Shown in pieces: positions 45,110 to 56,467 of a stretch of DNA of 64,000 nt. The stretch is taken from the NCBI GenBank assembly GCA_025766275.1, contig JAFKAC010000070.1, positions 186,001 to 250,000 of the forward strand. The letters run 5' to 3'. The first letter of the stretch is position 1; the number at the start of each line of letters is the position of its first letter. The stretch is from Lactarius indigo. Taxonomy: Eukaryota; Basidiomycota; Agaricomycetes; Russulales; Russulaceae. The position numbers and the translations under genes are program-made. The notes below the pieces were generated by a model. It worked only from the letters and a program-made list of their open reading frames with translations. It did no database searches and was not told where the DNA came from.

Positions 45110-46368
45110 GGACTCAGGGTCTACAAGGTCATAGATATCTGCATCCAAGTCGTTCTCCGGCCACCCTGCCACGTCTGTAGGGCAGTAGTGAGTGCGGAGG
45201 AAGAAGAGGGGTCCTTGAGCTCCACACTTGTGACACATCTCATATTGTGGGCATCGGATCTCGTCATGATTGGCGTCAGTCCAGAAGCATCATCCGCACC
45301 ATCACCCTTGAGTGGTGGTTGCAGTGGTTGGCGGAGAGGGTATGGTGAAGGACGTGGTAGCATCGGGCAACATTTCCTGATGTATCTGCTCTTCTGCCTG
45401 CTGGGTGGTGATCACTTCAGTCACCATCTCTGTGTGACGGAATATGCATCAGTAGGACTGATGCTCTTGGCTTTGGCAGTGTCAACAGGCCAGCCTCGGC
45501 CTCGTGGGGCAGTTGTGTACTAAGTGGTGAGGACTGTTACAGTGGTAGCATTGTTGCTGGCGAGGCTTGTCAGCAAGTCGAGGAAATTCAACAGGCCCAC
45601 CACATCTGGGAGAGAAGGGGATGGCATATTGGGAGTGGCATAGTGGGGCAGGAAGTGCTGTGAGTCACACATACTCATTGGCGATGGTGGTAAGGGCTCC
45701 TGCATATTGTAGACGTCTTTTGGTGCTAGCCAGCATAAGGTCTACTGTGAGGCACTCTGCCCTGAGTTTCCGAGCGTCTTCCTCTAGCCTTTCATGCTTT
45801 TCATCTAGTTCCTTCATGGCTGCTAGTCCTGTGCGTAAATGAGTCACCTCAGCAGTGAGTCGCAGAGAGTTGAGCTCGATTAGGGTCTTGTTGAGCGCAC
45901 AGGCACGGATGTCATTAGGGTCAAAGAACTGGAGTTGTTCAGCGGTGAAAGGAGGTGCTGAGACATTGGGGCAGAGGGTGGACAGGTAGACTGTTTGCCA
46001 TAGTGCGGTTGCCCAGCTCCCATTACCCCCACTACCTTGGTGAATCCTTTGCAATCGTAGATATACTTCGCAATATTGAATCCACCCTCAGGTAGTGGGA
46101 TCTGTAAGGGATAGTATTTCTGCGAGCCTGGAGTGTTTGGGAAGAAGGGGGCTCCTGGGTTGTCGGTGTCCTTGGCAGGGGTGTCTGGTCGGTTGTAGTT
46201 GATGGGGGTGTGGACTTGGACAGGGGTGAGTGGAGTAGGCAGGGTTTCTAGTGGAGGGGGTGGCATAGAGAGTGTTAATGATGGTGGTGATGGTATAGGT
46301 GGTTTGGGTGGAGGAGTGGGGTTTTGGCAAGGTGGGGGAGTGGGTGAGTATTGGCCTTCTTCAGGCAT
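45110..46368 (-). pseudogene. C-family pol C-terminal module with zinc knuckles
   Basis: From 46368: a very Pro-rich linker, PGAPFFPNTPG, YYPLQIPLPEGGFNIAKYI and VGVMGAGQPHYGK. After a frame change near 46000: TAEQLQFFDPNDIRA and a long charged coiled coil (ELDEKHERLEEDARKLRAE). After a TAG at 45667-45665 the region near 45575-45510 encodes CYHCNSPHHLVHNC, an exact CX2CX4HX4C knuckle, then further Cys/His pairs (HC, CHKCGAQG near 45225). It ends LVDPES near 45114. This is the fullest version of the module. Function is unknown. Confidence 0.62.
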
Positions 46369-47219
46369 TGATACACCCGGCGCGCCACTAAGCGTTAATT
46401 TTCACAGATCTAAGCTAATACAACAATATGCAGCAGACCAGCCCGACCGGCCCGTCTAGAGTATTGCGATCGGTCACTCTCGGTGGTGGGAAGAGTGGCC
46501 CATGGTGATGGGCCAAGATGCCCGAAGATTCTAGCCGCATATGCGAACGGTAGCCTACTGCTGCAATCACGGGTGCAGCCCCAGCACAGGGTGCGGGACG
46601 GTGCCTATATTAGCGTGGTACACGTGAAAGCCCCAGAAACCGATCAGGGCCAACATGGTGAATAGCAACATACTGGAGCAGCTGAGCAGAATCACAGGCG
46701 CGGCCATGGCATGAATAGGCAAAGCAGCACCTAGGGTTGGTAAGGCGACACCCCAGAGAAGAGTGGATCAGACTGGTGTGGGTTTAAGGCAGGAGAGTAA
46801 GATGGACGGTCAGCAAGGGAAAAGTGGTGAGGTGCGGATTCGGTTGGCGAGCGGCAGCACATAAATAGCTCTATACCACAGGTACTACAGCAGCAACCTT
46901 CGGGGAGCCCATAGTGACTTCATTCTATTCATATGCTCATATTCTACTATTCGATTATCTACGACATCTATTCTATTTGATTTCGTGAAGCACCCATGTG
47001 TGCGTATTCAGCTATACCTCAGCTATTCGCAGCCCCGCGTCATGTTAAGACTACATCACTCTCGCCTCGGTCGGCTTCGGCTCATTCGGTCCCGCGTCGG
47101 TGCGCCTTCGGTTAAAGTCGCCATCGGCCGGATTATCGGTCCTATATTCCCTGACTTCTCAAACCCAATATTACTCCTTTACTGGTCATTCTTGCGTTTA
47201 GCGACGGTTTAGGGTATCA
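46369..47219. mobile_element. Insert with TGATAC terminal inverted repeats
   Basis: The 851-bp insert starts TGATACACCCGGCG and ends, read in reverse complement, TGATACCCTAAACC. The first 26 positions of both ends agree at roughly two thirds of sites (TGATAC, CC, CG-C-CTAA-CG). The flanks GCAT (46365-46368) and GCGT (47220-47223) may be a 4-bp duplication with one transition. No protein domain is visible. It may be a MITE or a small LTR-type (TRIM) element; the class is open. Confidence 0.5.
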
Positions 47220-48634
47220 GCGTGGATGGTGTGAGCTCTCCTGGTTCTCATTCAGGGGAGTGGGGGATAATGGGTACAGGGTCAATGGTTATGGTGGATC
47301 GAGGGGAACTGGTGGATGGCGGTGGTGGTGACAATTGGGGGATACCAGGGATGGTGAATGAGAGGTTGGTGACGGTGATGGTCTCTCCATTGAAGAGAGC
47401 TGTAAGTCAGGGGTCAACATCAAGGATGTTGATGAGGGTTGTGTTGGAAACTGGGGTATTGGTCATTGCATTGTGTTGCTGAAAGGTTAAGTTAGGGGCG
47501 TTCTCTTTTTATGCCTTTCATCCAGCCTCAGTGGCAGATGGGTGTGACCAGTAATAGTCTTGGATTGCACCTTGTGCATGTGTTAGGTTGGTTGCTGGTT
47601 CCCAGGTGTTGTCACTCGTGGGGAATCCCTTCCACTTTACTAAGAAATGGAGTTTGCACCCTCGTCCTTGTGCCTGAGCATCTTTGATTCACTCCACTTT
47701 GTACTCCTCTTCTCCATCGATAAGGTCAGGCAGAAGTCAGGTAAAGTTTGTGCCGTGCATCTCCATCTCCTTATACAGTGTGAGAAGGTTTGCATGGAAC
47801 ACGGGGTGAATCTTCCATGATGTTGGAAGTTTGAGTTCATAGGAAACATCTGATAGAACCTTTGTTATCTTGAAGGGTCCATATCTTTTGGGGGCGAGTT
47901 TGCTCATGGGGTAGAAGGTTTGGAGATTCATTCCCTCTAGCCATATGTGTGGTGAACTCACTGTCACTCGACAGCGAGGGATACAGTTGAAGACAACGGC
48001 GGGCGAGGTGGAGACGGAGAGAGCGTCGGAGGGGGCGAAGAGGAGGCGTCTTGGCTCGAAGTGAATAGTGGCGCACACAAGGTGGGGCACTCAAAGGAGC
48101 TAGGAGGCAAGAGGGAAGATGTCACAAGTGGACAGTCTGAGGGACTGTCCGATAGATTGCGCTAGCTTATATACTACAGGGGGTGGTCTGTGCGTAGGTT
48201 TAGGGCAGGCTTAGGGCCTGTCCACGAGTGCTGCGCAATACTGCAGATTGGAACATTCTAGAGACTAGTTATTAATACTGTCCAATCAGAAATAAGGATA
48301 AGCATGGTACGACTGCACCGCAGTTGATGACACCATATTGTGCCATAGTGGTGTGATTCTGCAGCAGCTGTGGAACCCATGATTAGAACACGTGTTCCTT
48401 GTGACTTGGTTGATTATCTTCGTTGATCGATAAACGATCAACTGTTGATTGATACACATGCAGGTATGCATGTGACTTGGAAAGATAGGGTAATCACGTG
48501 ACCGTTGGAGAGCGAAATTCAAACTCCGATTTCGGATTTCCCCTTTAGGAAGCTGATGACATAAGCCCGGTCTGGTCCGGTCCGGTTCTAAGCACCTTGA
48601 GTCATGACCAGGTTTATAGGTTTGTGACAATATG
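47220..48634 (-). pseudogene. C-family integrase tail and chromodomain, split by an H LTR
   Basis: Once the H LTR is removed, the frame reads FTPYQRGDHI-WLEGMNLQTFYPMSKLAPKRYGPF across 48634 and 47947. Then come LKLPTSWKIHPVFHANLL and, after frame changes near 47740, a chromodomain remnant (LHFLVKWKGFP near 47625-47650). To the left is a linker rich in Pro/Ser/Thr. The exact restoration at the ATATG duplication supports the H boundaries. Confidence 0.8.
47948..48629 (-). repeat. Solo LTR, family H (TSD ATATG)
   Basis: 682 bp; on the plus strand TGTGGTGAAC to TTTGTGACA. It is flanked by ATATG at 47943-47947 and 48630-48634. In minus orientation a TATA box (AGTATATAAG) lies near 48170. A partial copy is at 33542-33722. 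Confidence 0.92.
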
Positions 48635-49779
48635 TGATCTCCTCGTTGATAAGGTGTGAATCCCGTTTTGCCCCATTGTGCCATAAGGCGTTGTGCGTGT
48701 TTGATACTATCCTGGGCATGTTGTCTGAGGATTAGTAAGTCCTCTAACTGCCTATCCACCACTGGACAGCTTGATGGTTTGGGATTCCATGTGGTTTGAG
48801 GTTCCCATCCCATAAGGAGTGAGAACAGGGAGTGTTTGGTCGTGGCATTTGTCCACAAATTGTGTGTGAACTGCACCATAGGTAAGACTTCCGCCCAATT
48901 GTCTTGTCCTACATTGCACCAGTGGCATAAATACTGTTCTAGCCATTGGTTGGTGCGTTCCAATTGGCCATTGGTTTGGGGGTGATATGCCGATGATATG
49001 TTTTGTTGTATTCCCAGGGTATTGCATAGTTGCCTCATGAACGTTGATGCAAATCTGGGATCTCAATTGGATATGATTTTTCTGGGTAAACCATAATGGG
49101 GGTACACATGTTGGAGATAGAGTTTGGCCACCCCTTCTGACATTATGGTTTCGTTACAGGGAATGAATATGGCCGCTTTTGAGCAGTTGTGGTCAGTGAT
49201 GGTGAGAATTGAATCAAAGCCGTTCGATGTGGGGAGTTTGACTATGAAGTCCATGGCCACCACTTTGAAGGGTTCAGCTGATGGATCAGTTGTGATGGGG
49301 AATAGGTGTGGTTTCTGTCAGTGGGGGTTAATTTTGTTGCTTTGGCATGTGGCACATCCTTTGACATAGGCTTCCACATCTTTTTGCATGTTGGGCCACC
49401 AAAAGTCGCGTTGTACTAGTTCTAGGGTGTTTGCAATTCCTGGATGTCCCGTGCTTGGGGTATTGTGGAAAAAGGTGATTACCCCCTGCTTAAGGTCATT
49501 GTTTCCCACAACAACAAGAGCGTCGCCTTTCCACCATAATCCATTGTGTTTCTTTAGGTTATGGGGTTTGATCCATGGAAGGAGCATCACTTCATCCATA
49601 TTTTGCACGATTTGGGTCCATATGTCCATGTCATGCATGGATGTTTGGGTAACTTTGAGGAATATATTGTCTGGTAGAACAGTAACATGGTTGTTATCTG
49701 TGGTGCTGTTGTTGTAATCAGGGCACCTAGATAGCAAATCGGCTTGTGTATTTTTTGTGCCAGGGATATGTTTGAGCAC
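48635..49779 (-). pseudogene. C-family integrase
   Basis: HHCC zinc domain GHPGIANT, CATCQSNK (49450-49340). The core has MDFIVKLPTSNGFDSIL (near 49250), HCC-type ISN-TGA-DPRF (near 49068) and GQLERTNQW (near 48960), so the three acidic positions are kept. The TGA after ISN replaces the Arg of DRDPRF. The C-terminal part reaches MGWEPQTTWNPKP. A TGA after KINPH near 49318 also interrupts it. Confidence 0.9.
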
Positions 49780-51400
49780 AAAATTGTATTCTGAGAGTTC
49801 CTGGAATTCTTGGGCTACTCTTTGGTTTATTTTTCATGGTTCCTTCCAGTACTGAAGGTTGGCATGGTCAGTGTGTATGATTATAAGGTGGGGAGATCCT
49901 ATGAGGTATGTGCGCCATGTTCATAATGCTTTGACAATTGCAAGTAATTCGTGCTTGTAAATGTCATAGTTTCATTCGGCTTCTGTAAGGGATTCAGAGT
50001 AGAATGCAACTGGATGGAGCTTCTGATCTTCCCCTTTTTGGTTTAATACGGCTCCCAGGGCGTAGCTGGAAGTGTCTACCTCGATTTCAAAGGGTTGGTC
50101 CAACTGGGGAAAGAGCAGTACAGGTTCAGTACTGATACAATCTTTGATGGTGTTGAATGCTTTCTGCCTTTCCTTGGTCCAATCCCAAGGTGTGTCCTTT
50201 TTTGTAAGATTGTGCAGCGGTCTTGCAATGGTCGAGAATCCCCATATAAAGTGTCTGTAAAAATTGCAAAATCCCAAAAAGGCCCATACTTCTTTGAGCA
50301 ACGTTGGCACTTTCCAATCCTGTACCCCTTGAACCTTGATAGGGTCCATGCGTAGTTTGCCATGCCCAATGATGAGCCCCAGATATTCCACCTCATAGAC
50401 TTCAAATATGCATTTCTCTGGCTTGATATAAAGATCATGCTCATCACAGAGATCCAGCACTTGGTGAAGTATGTGTCTATGATGTTCTAGGTTATCCAGC
50501 ATTGCTATTAGGATATCATCCATGTATACGATGACTTCTCCGGTTAATACTAGCTCTCGAAAGATGGTATCCATCATGGTTTGAACGGTGCTAGGGGAGT
50601 TTGTCAACCCAAAGAACATCACCCTTGGTTCGAATAGCCCCTGATTGGTTTTGAACACCACTTTCCATTCATCCCCTTCTTTAATGCGCACGTTGTTATA
50701 TCCCCATCATATGTCCAATTTCAAATATAGTCGTGCGTTTTGAATTTGGTCAATGAGCTCGGGGATAAGGGGGAGTGGGTAGTGATTTTTTACAGTGACA
50801 TCATTGAGATGTCAGTAGTCCTGTACAGGGCATAGTTTCCCATCCTTCTTCTTGATAAAGAAGAACGGGGATGCATAGGGTGACTTCAATGGTTGGATAT
50901 ATTGCTTTTCTAGGTGTTTGGTGATGAATTCCAAGAGTTTTTTGGTTTCTGGGATTGTCAACAGGTATACTTTGCAATCCATTGTTTTAGGAGCTTTGGG
51001 AATTAGGTCAATGGCGTGATCCCATGGTCTGGATGGGGGAAATCGTTGCGATGCTTCTTCACTAAAGACCTTCTGATGTCTCCAATATTCTTTGGGGACC
51101 ATCTCTTCAAATGTCTTTTGGGGTTTCTTTGCTGCTTCTTGTTGGGCTAATTCTGAGGTGGTGGTCGTCCTTCATAATTGGATGTATGGGTCATCTTCCT
51201 GTTCCAGCTGTTCCCAGGCTAATTTGTCGAGTTGGTACGTCTCCAATGCCTTAATGGTAGATTCCATAGGCATGACTTTGTCCGACAAATGAAGGCTGGT
51301 AATCACAACTGGTTGGAACTCTTCATCGAGAGTGGCATCTTGCCAGTGGAACTTTGGTTCGAAAGCTGTGAACCAGGGATATCTGAGGATGACTTCATCA
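49780..51400 (-). pseudogene. C-family reverse transcriptase and RNase H
   Basis: RT reads RPWDHAIDLIPKAPKTMDC, FFFIKKKDGKLCPVQDY (50870-50820), KLDI-TGA-WGYNNVRI (50720-50690), MFFGLTNSPSTVQ, VYMDDILIAM (intact YMDD near 50515-50530) and LGFCNFYRHFI. RNase H shows EVDTSSYALGAVLNQ, then TGA at 49974-49972 before NYDIYKHELLAIVKAL. TGA at 50709-50707 and 49974-49972 replace Arg. The upstream linker (51303-51100) is rich in Glu and Lys. Confidence 0.92.
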
Positions 51401-51403
51401 TTC

Positions 51404-52177
51404 TGTAGCGGTATGACTTATCGCGTACAACTAGACCAAGGTGAAGGTAAGTGAACTGAACTGGTATACACCCAAGCCTAGCGCGGAAACAAGTCACGCG
51501 CCGAACGTACAGTCACTGCAGAGAATAGACACATGAGAGGTCTTTATACAAGACCAAAGGTCAGGTGATCACGCAGTGGCATGCTGAGTGGAGAACCAAG
51601 AGGACAAGTTAACATTGGAGAGGTAAGGGAAGTACAAGGGGAATACGCACCTGAGTGGAGAACCAAGAGGACAAGTTGGTTCCACTCAGGACGCTACATG
51701 AGGGTTTATATACTATGCTGCGGCTGAGTTCGAATTACTATAGAACCTTGTTACTAAAGGTAAGTGTAATAGTAATGAGTCAGACGCTGACGCGTCGTGT
51801 CTAATAATAGCGTTATCTATTGTGCTGACTGATGCACAGTCATTAACGCTGACAGAACAATGACGTGTCCTTATCTATGAGTCATAACCCTATGACAACG
51901 TAATCTAGAACTATCTAGAATGTTCCCTTCTTATCGTCCAATGAGAAACTACTTTACTAATGAGGAAAGTGACCTAAAGAGGTAACATCCAATAAGGAAG
52001 TTACTATCCCAGGGTCACGTGCTTGTGGGTGCACATGTTGGCATCACGTGACTAACCATCTTATCATATCTAACGATAAGGACTTGGATGTTTGACACAA
52101 CGTTGGAGACTCGTATCTCTACCAAATAAATCCGTAAAAATACGGAAAAATAAGGCAAAAATAGAGCGTCCGTGACA
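51404..52177 (-). repeat. Solo LTR, family A (TSD CATTC)
   Basis: 774 bp; on the plus strand TGTAGCGGTATG to GTCCGTGACA. It is flanked by CATTC at 51399-51403 and 52178-52182. It interrupts the C element between protease and RT. It retains more CG dinucleotides than the other A copies. Confidence 0.95.
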
Positions 52178-52182
52178 CATTC

Positions 52183-52475
52183 CTTAGGTCAGTGATGAGG
52201 AATCAGAGATTTTGAACCTTGTCTCCAGTTCGAATGGTTAGATCTGTAAAGGAGGTGATTTCTCCCCCTTGATTGGGGTCATTCTGTGGGTAACCAGGCA
52301 ATTTTAAGTCTTTTTAGGAGGTTGGTACTTATGAAATTGTCCGTTGCTCCTGAGTCGATTAGAACATTTTGTTCGGCTGTCGCATGTGCAGATTTGAAAA
52401 GAACTGGAATTTACATCAATCAGAATCTGCTAGTATACATGCTAAGTTTAAGAGCTCTAGCCCAGGCTGCTGGGT
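52183..52475 (-). pseudogene. C-family protease
   Basis: On the minus strand NVLIDSGATDNFISTNLLK gives an intact retropepsin DSG site near 52325-52370. The following YPWF segment lies on the far side of the nested A LTR, near 51385. A stop and frame change separate it from Gag upstream. Confidence 0.82.
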
Positions 52476-54672
52476 TCAAGCGTTGAGAAAATCCTTCTTC
52501 TGTCCAAATAATTTGTCCACCATAAGTTCGTGGACTTTGGGGCTTTGAGCAAAGAGGGCCGCAACTTGTGCTTCCGCCTGCTCCTCATTTGAGAGAGGTC
52601 GTGAAGCTGTCATAGAGATTGTGGCCATAGTTGGGGTAGTAGTAGTATCCATGACTTTAGCAGTTGTCATTGGCTTCTGAGGACAAAAGCATGAGATGTG
52701 CCCTTGTCCTTGGCATTGGAAGCATCTCCCTTCCTTTTGGAGTTGCTTCTTTTCATCATCTGTCATGGTGGCATGGGCATGAGTGCGGCTGACATCCATT
52801 GCATTTGGATCTCTGTTTTTGTTGAGTGTGGACAGCCATTGGTCTCAGGAGGCCCCTCCTCTTTTATCTCCTTTTCCCTTGGTGAGTTTGTCTTTAAGGA
52901 GGAGATATTTGGCCTGTTGAAGGGTGACCACTGCTTGATGAACAGCACACATAGATAGCATACTCACAGAGGGACAAAGTATTCTGTGGTGAGATAGGCT
53001 GGGTGGCTGAAAGCAGCAACAGGAGATCTAGCAAGGTAAAGCAGAAGTGTCTGGCACACAAACAGTGAGAACTGATGTGGACCAGGAACATACATGGTAC
53101 TCTACTTATACTCCTACAGGGAGTGACAATAGTACAATGCTAGTAACACTAGTCACAGAATACAAGAAGGTATTGTTCTACAAACGGACAAAAGAGTGGA
53201 CACTTTGAGAACAAGACCATGGAGAACAAGAAGAGTCCAGAGCTAAATGATATCATAGTGACATCATAATAAGGATAAAGCTAAGTATGGAACAAAGGAA
53301 AGTACAAAGGCATTTATACAACGCAGAGTCCGGATGTATGATGTCATAGAAGTACAGTGATGTCATGTATGACGCAATGATAAGTCCAGATTGTACCAAT
53401 CAAATAATATCTAATCTACAAGTCCTGTATATCTAATCTAAAGCAGTCCATGCTGCAAGTCCAGTCTGTACGAGCCGCTAAGTGCGCAAGGGTCACTTAT
53501 CAACACTGCTTTCCAATCGTCCCATGTTATTGGGTGGTGGAATTTGATTGCGTTGACCACGAGTGCATTTGGCAGTCCTTTCTGGAAGATTTCCAACATA
53601 GTGGCTTTGTCTTTGTTGTATCTGGCTTTATTTGCCAAGTTGGAGAATTTGGCAATGTACATATCAATGTCTTCCTTTTCCATCCGAAGGGTTTGGATGG
53701 AGTGCCGTGCTTTTTGTTGTTGGGTGGTATTGGTGTATGCTTGGATGAAATGTGTTTCTATGGTGTTCCATAGATTTTCAGTGTTCATGGCCACTCCGCC
53801 CGCTAGTTGGTCTACCAGCCATTGAATTTGTTCTTCTACCCAGTCGTCTACCAATGGCCCCCTAATGTACGAGAGTAGAGTCATCGCCCAGGAATAGGGG
53901 AGTACGAGCTGTTGGACATTTGGGTTCATCCCTTGGTAAAGGGTGAAGGTGTTGAGGAATGCTTGGCTGGTTTCTCGGTCTCTGGTGAATTCTGGAGGTG
54001 GGTTTCCACCAAGTCGTCCATTTGGGGGTGGGGCTCCTCCAGTGGCAACGCCTCCAGCACCTCCTCTGCCTCCAGGTGCGCCGCCTCCACCTCCACCTCC
54101 AGGTGCACCGCCTCCACTTCCAGGCACACTGCCTCCATGATGGCCTCCTGCGCTTCCTGCAGGGCCTCCTCCACTTGCCGGCATACTTCCTCCCAAAGGA
54201 TGTCCTCCACCACCTGAAGGATTCGCTGTTGAGGACCCTGTAGGTTGGGCACTTCCTGAAGATTGGGTGGTGGTGAGGGTGGTGGAGAGTTGTGTTGTGG
54301 ACATGTTGGCATATGATGCAAAATCGACTGGTCTTTGGATGGTGGGAGTGAGAGTGGGGTTATCTTTGGATGCTGAGTCAGGTTCTTTGATGTCTGAGAC
54401 AGCATTGATGGCTTGAATATGGCCTTTTCCTGGTCCTAGTCCTGAGTGTGCGGGGACCAGTTTGTAAGAATACCAGGAGTGTTTCAAGTCAGAATAGGCA
54501 ACGTAGGCCCAGATGTGTTGGTCTTCGATGTATTTGATCGGCTCGTAGGTGAGTTTATCGGGATCGTAAATGTAGTATCCTTCATCATGTGGGGTGTTCC
54601 TCCAGAGGGCAGTTCCTTTGATGGAGGGTCAGAGATCGTCTTGTGGGTGTCATTCCAGGTATTCCCGGACAA
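52476..54672 (-). pseudogene. C-family Gag, split by a B LTR
   Basis: The main ORF from 54487 has a Ser/Thr-rich start, a long Gly/Pro-rich linker (GAPGGGGGGGAPGGRGG near 54070-54120), the capsid (FTLYQGMNPNVQQLVLPYSW, DDWVEEQIQWLVDQL, YIAKFSNLANKARY) and ITWDDWKA at 53510, where the B LTR enters. It resumes at 52935 (VVTLQQAKYLLLKDK) with CFQCQGQGHISCFC, an intact CCHC knuckle (52705-52664). The start codon and the first 60 codons are uncertain. Confidence 0.85.
52936..53505 (-). repeat. Solo LTR, family B (TSD CTGCT)
   Basis: 570 bp; on the plus strand TGATGAACAG to CTTATCAACA. It is flanked by CTGCT at 52931-52935 and 53506-53510. It is inserted in the capsid-to-knuckle linker of C-element gag. 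Confidence 0.95.
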
Positions 54673-54718
54673 ACTGAGTTCAACTTCAGCTGGTGAGAGC
54701 CACGGTGTGCAGCTTGGG

Positions 54719-54729
54719 AGACTAGACTT
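54719..54729 (-). promoter_or_regulatory. Self-complementary primer-binding site of C element
   Basis: On the minus strand AAGTCTAGTCT begins two bases after the 5' LTR. It is the exact complement of AGACTAGACTT within the LTR (plus coordinates 54965-54975), downstream of the TATA-like box. This fits self-priming. Confidence 0.7.
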
Positions 54730-54731
54730 AA

Positions 54732-55315
54732 TGTAACACCACTACAGGGGCATTAGGTACGACCTGTACCAAGTCAGTCAGTTCGCGGTAGTGCAAGCTC
54801 AATGGCCTGACTTCAGTGGAATGATGCACAAGGATCACAAGGACACGAGTCACTTGGATCGTAGAGGAAGGCTAAGGCGTGAAGACCTAGCAAAGGGACA
54901 AGGGTCACAAGACAAAGGATTGCACAGAGGCACTCCGTCTTAGACAAGTGTAGTATTACACAAGAAGTCTAGTCTACCATACAAGCTAGGTAAGACTAGG
55001 TTTAGATACAGTTTGAACTGTGTGGCTCCTGCAAATAGATGGTGCCATCGCTCAATAAAGGGATAAAGGAAAAGACATAAAGAGAACAAAGCATAGGCAT
55101 AATGGGAACAAGGGAGAATCACGCGGGGTTGCACGTGAGTGAAGATAAGACAGAAACTAGCACATGTCAAGCTTTATCAAAGGAGATCATTGATAAGCAG
55201 GGCACATGATAGGGACCAGATAATCGTAAAGTCCACGTAATCGTACAGGGCTTGTAGAGTATCAGGAAGGGATGGTGAAGTAAAGAAAGAACAAGTCCAA
55301 GTGAAAATCGTAACA
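54732..55315 (-). repeat. 5' LTR of C element
   Basis: 584 bp; on the plus strand TGTAACACCACT to AATCGTAACA. CTTCC follows on the right. Confidence 0.95.
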
Positions 55316-55477
55316 CTTCCATGTCTCTGTATCAGCCTTTTGGAACTCTTCCACATACCCCTTCAAGATGGTGGCATCCTGACAGGTTAGGGAAAAACCT
55401 TTGTCCGAGGCATGGATAGATGGAGAGGAAATCTCAGACTCCCCTGCTGAGCTCCTGGGTAGATGGTTGGATTGCAT
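55316..55477 (-). pseudogene. First exon of the conserved gene split by two retroelements
   Basis: Starting at ATG 55477 (upstream in-frame ATGs at 55543 and 55504 are alternatives) the frame reads MQSNHLPRSSAGESEISS and then ILKGYVEEFQKADTETWK, where the C element is inserted. Without one CTTCC duplication it continues TILERAMGDLYALRPPN at 44483. The clean join of exon halves 10.8 kb apart is the main evidence for the gene. Confidence 0.7.
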
Positions 55478-55737
55478 AGCTATGATATTAGGATGTAAGA
55501 ACATGTGGGAGATGTATATGATGTTTGTGGAATTGTACCACATATGGTGAGCCTTAAATAGGCTGACTAGTGTCTTTGAGTTCCAGTTCCGTGAATGCTG
55601 GATTTGCAGATGATTTAGGAAACATGTCTGGGGGTATCACATTGAAACATTATGTCTGTTGTGTGGAACATATGTGAAACCACTTATTTTGATATGTGCT
55701 TCATGTTTAGTTTCAATGCAGGTAGATGACAGCAGAC
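55478..55737. other. Putative promoter region, nothing specific recognised
   Basis: Upstream sequence of the minus-strand split gene. No repeat ends or ORFs that I can support; no clear TATA box in minus orientation. Confidence 0.35.
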
Positions 55738-55860
55738 GGATGTATCTACAGATGTAGCAAGGGGGTAACATTTCCTGGGATGGAAGCAATATATCCATGG
55801 ACAGAGATGATGTCTGTGAACGGAAGTGATCTTTCCGTGGACAGAGACGATCCTTCTATT

Positions 55861-56120
55861 GGTGGATGCAATCCATCCATAGACGGATGTGAGCCATCCA
55901 TAGACGGATGTGAGCCATCCATAGATGGATGCAAGCCATCCATAGACAGATGTGAGCCATCCATAGATGGACACGATCCATCCATAGACAGATGTGAGCC
56001 ATCCATAAATGGATGCAATCCATCCATAGACAGATGTGAGCCATCCATAGATGGACGCAATCCATCCGTAGACGGATGCGAGCCATCTGTAGATGGACAC
56101 AATCCATCCATAGACAGAGG
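55861..56120. repeat. 21-bp minisatellite, about 12 units
   Basis: The unit GATGTGAGCCATCCATAGAC plus one base repeats about 12 times with point changes only. Because 21 is divisible by 3, all frames stay open on both strands and read as heptapeptide repeats (for example CEPSIDG). Related GATGGAAGTGAT words continue on both sides (55795-55860 and 56205-56285). There is no splice or start context, so coding is unlikely. Confidence 0.92.
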
Positions 56121-56467
56121 TAATCCTTCCTTAGATGAGACAGAAGTGATCTTACTGTGGACAGAAGTGATATGTTACGGATTAGAACTGATACCTGAAC
56201 AGAAGTGATACACCCTCAGATGGAAGTGATGTTTCATTGGATGGAAGTGATACTTCCTCAGATGGAAGTGATGCTTCCTTGTACAATAGAATGTGCTTCC
56301 TCTGATGGCAGAAACATTTGCCATGGGATCCATTCATAACCTTAGTTGTGTATGTCTCACTCATCCACACATATGTTTGAGATATTTACTGGTACATAGA
56401 AAGTGTGCAAGCTCATTTCGAATACATGTGTGTTTCTCAGTACAGACTACTTGGAACTACAACTACA

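Larger units (their letters stand above)
44489..55315 (-). mobile_element. Complete C-family Ty3/gypsy chromovirus with four nested inserts (TSD CTTCC)
   Basis: Two 584-bp LTRs (5' at 54732-55315, 3' at 44489-45072) and CTTCC duplications at 55316-55320 and 44484-44488 define a complete element. From right to left it holds gag, protease, RT, RNase H, integrase, chromodomain, C-terminal module and polypurine tract. Nested are a B LTR (52936-53505), an A LTR (51404-52177), an H LTR (47948-48629) and a TIR insert (46369-47219). Without these the element is about 8.1 kb. Stops and frameshifts show that it is dead. Confidence 0.95.

Noticed and set aside
35532..55315. F and C elements as possibly active
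   Set aside because: Both have several in-frame stops, frameshifts and sister LTR divergence that is easily visible.
55861..56120. CRISPR-like array
   Set aside because: The units are contiguous without unique spacers; it is a minisatellite in a eukaryotic context.
55684..56208. Repeat proteins encoded by the 21-bp array
   Set aside because: Four overlapping frames are open only because the unit length is a multiple of three and contains no stop; nothing favours one of them.
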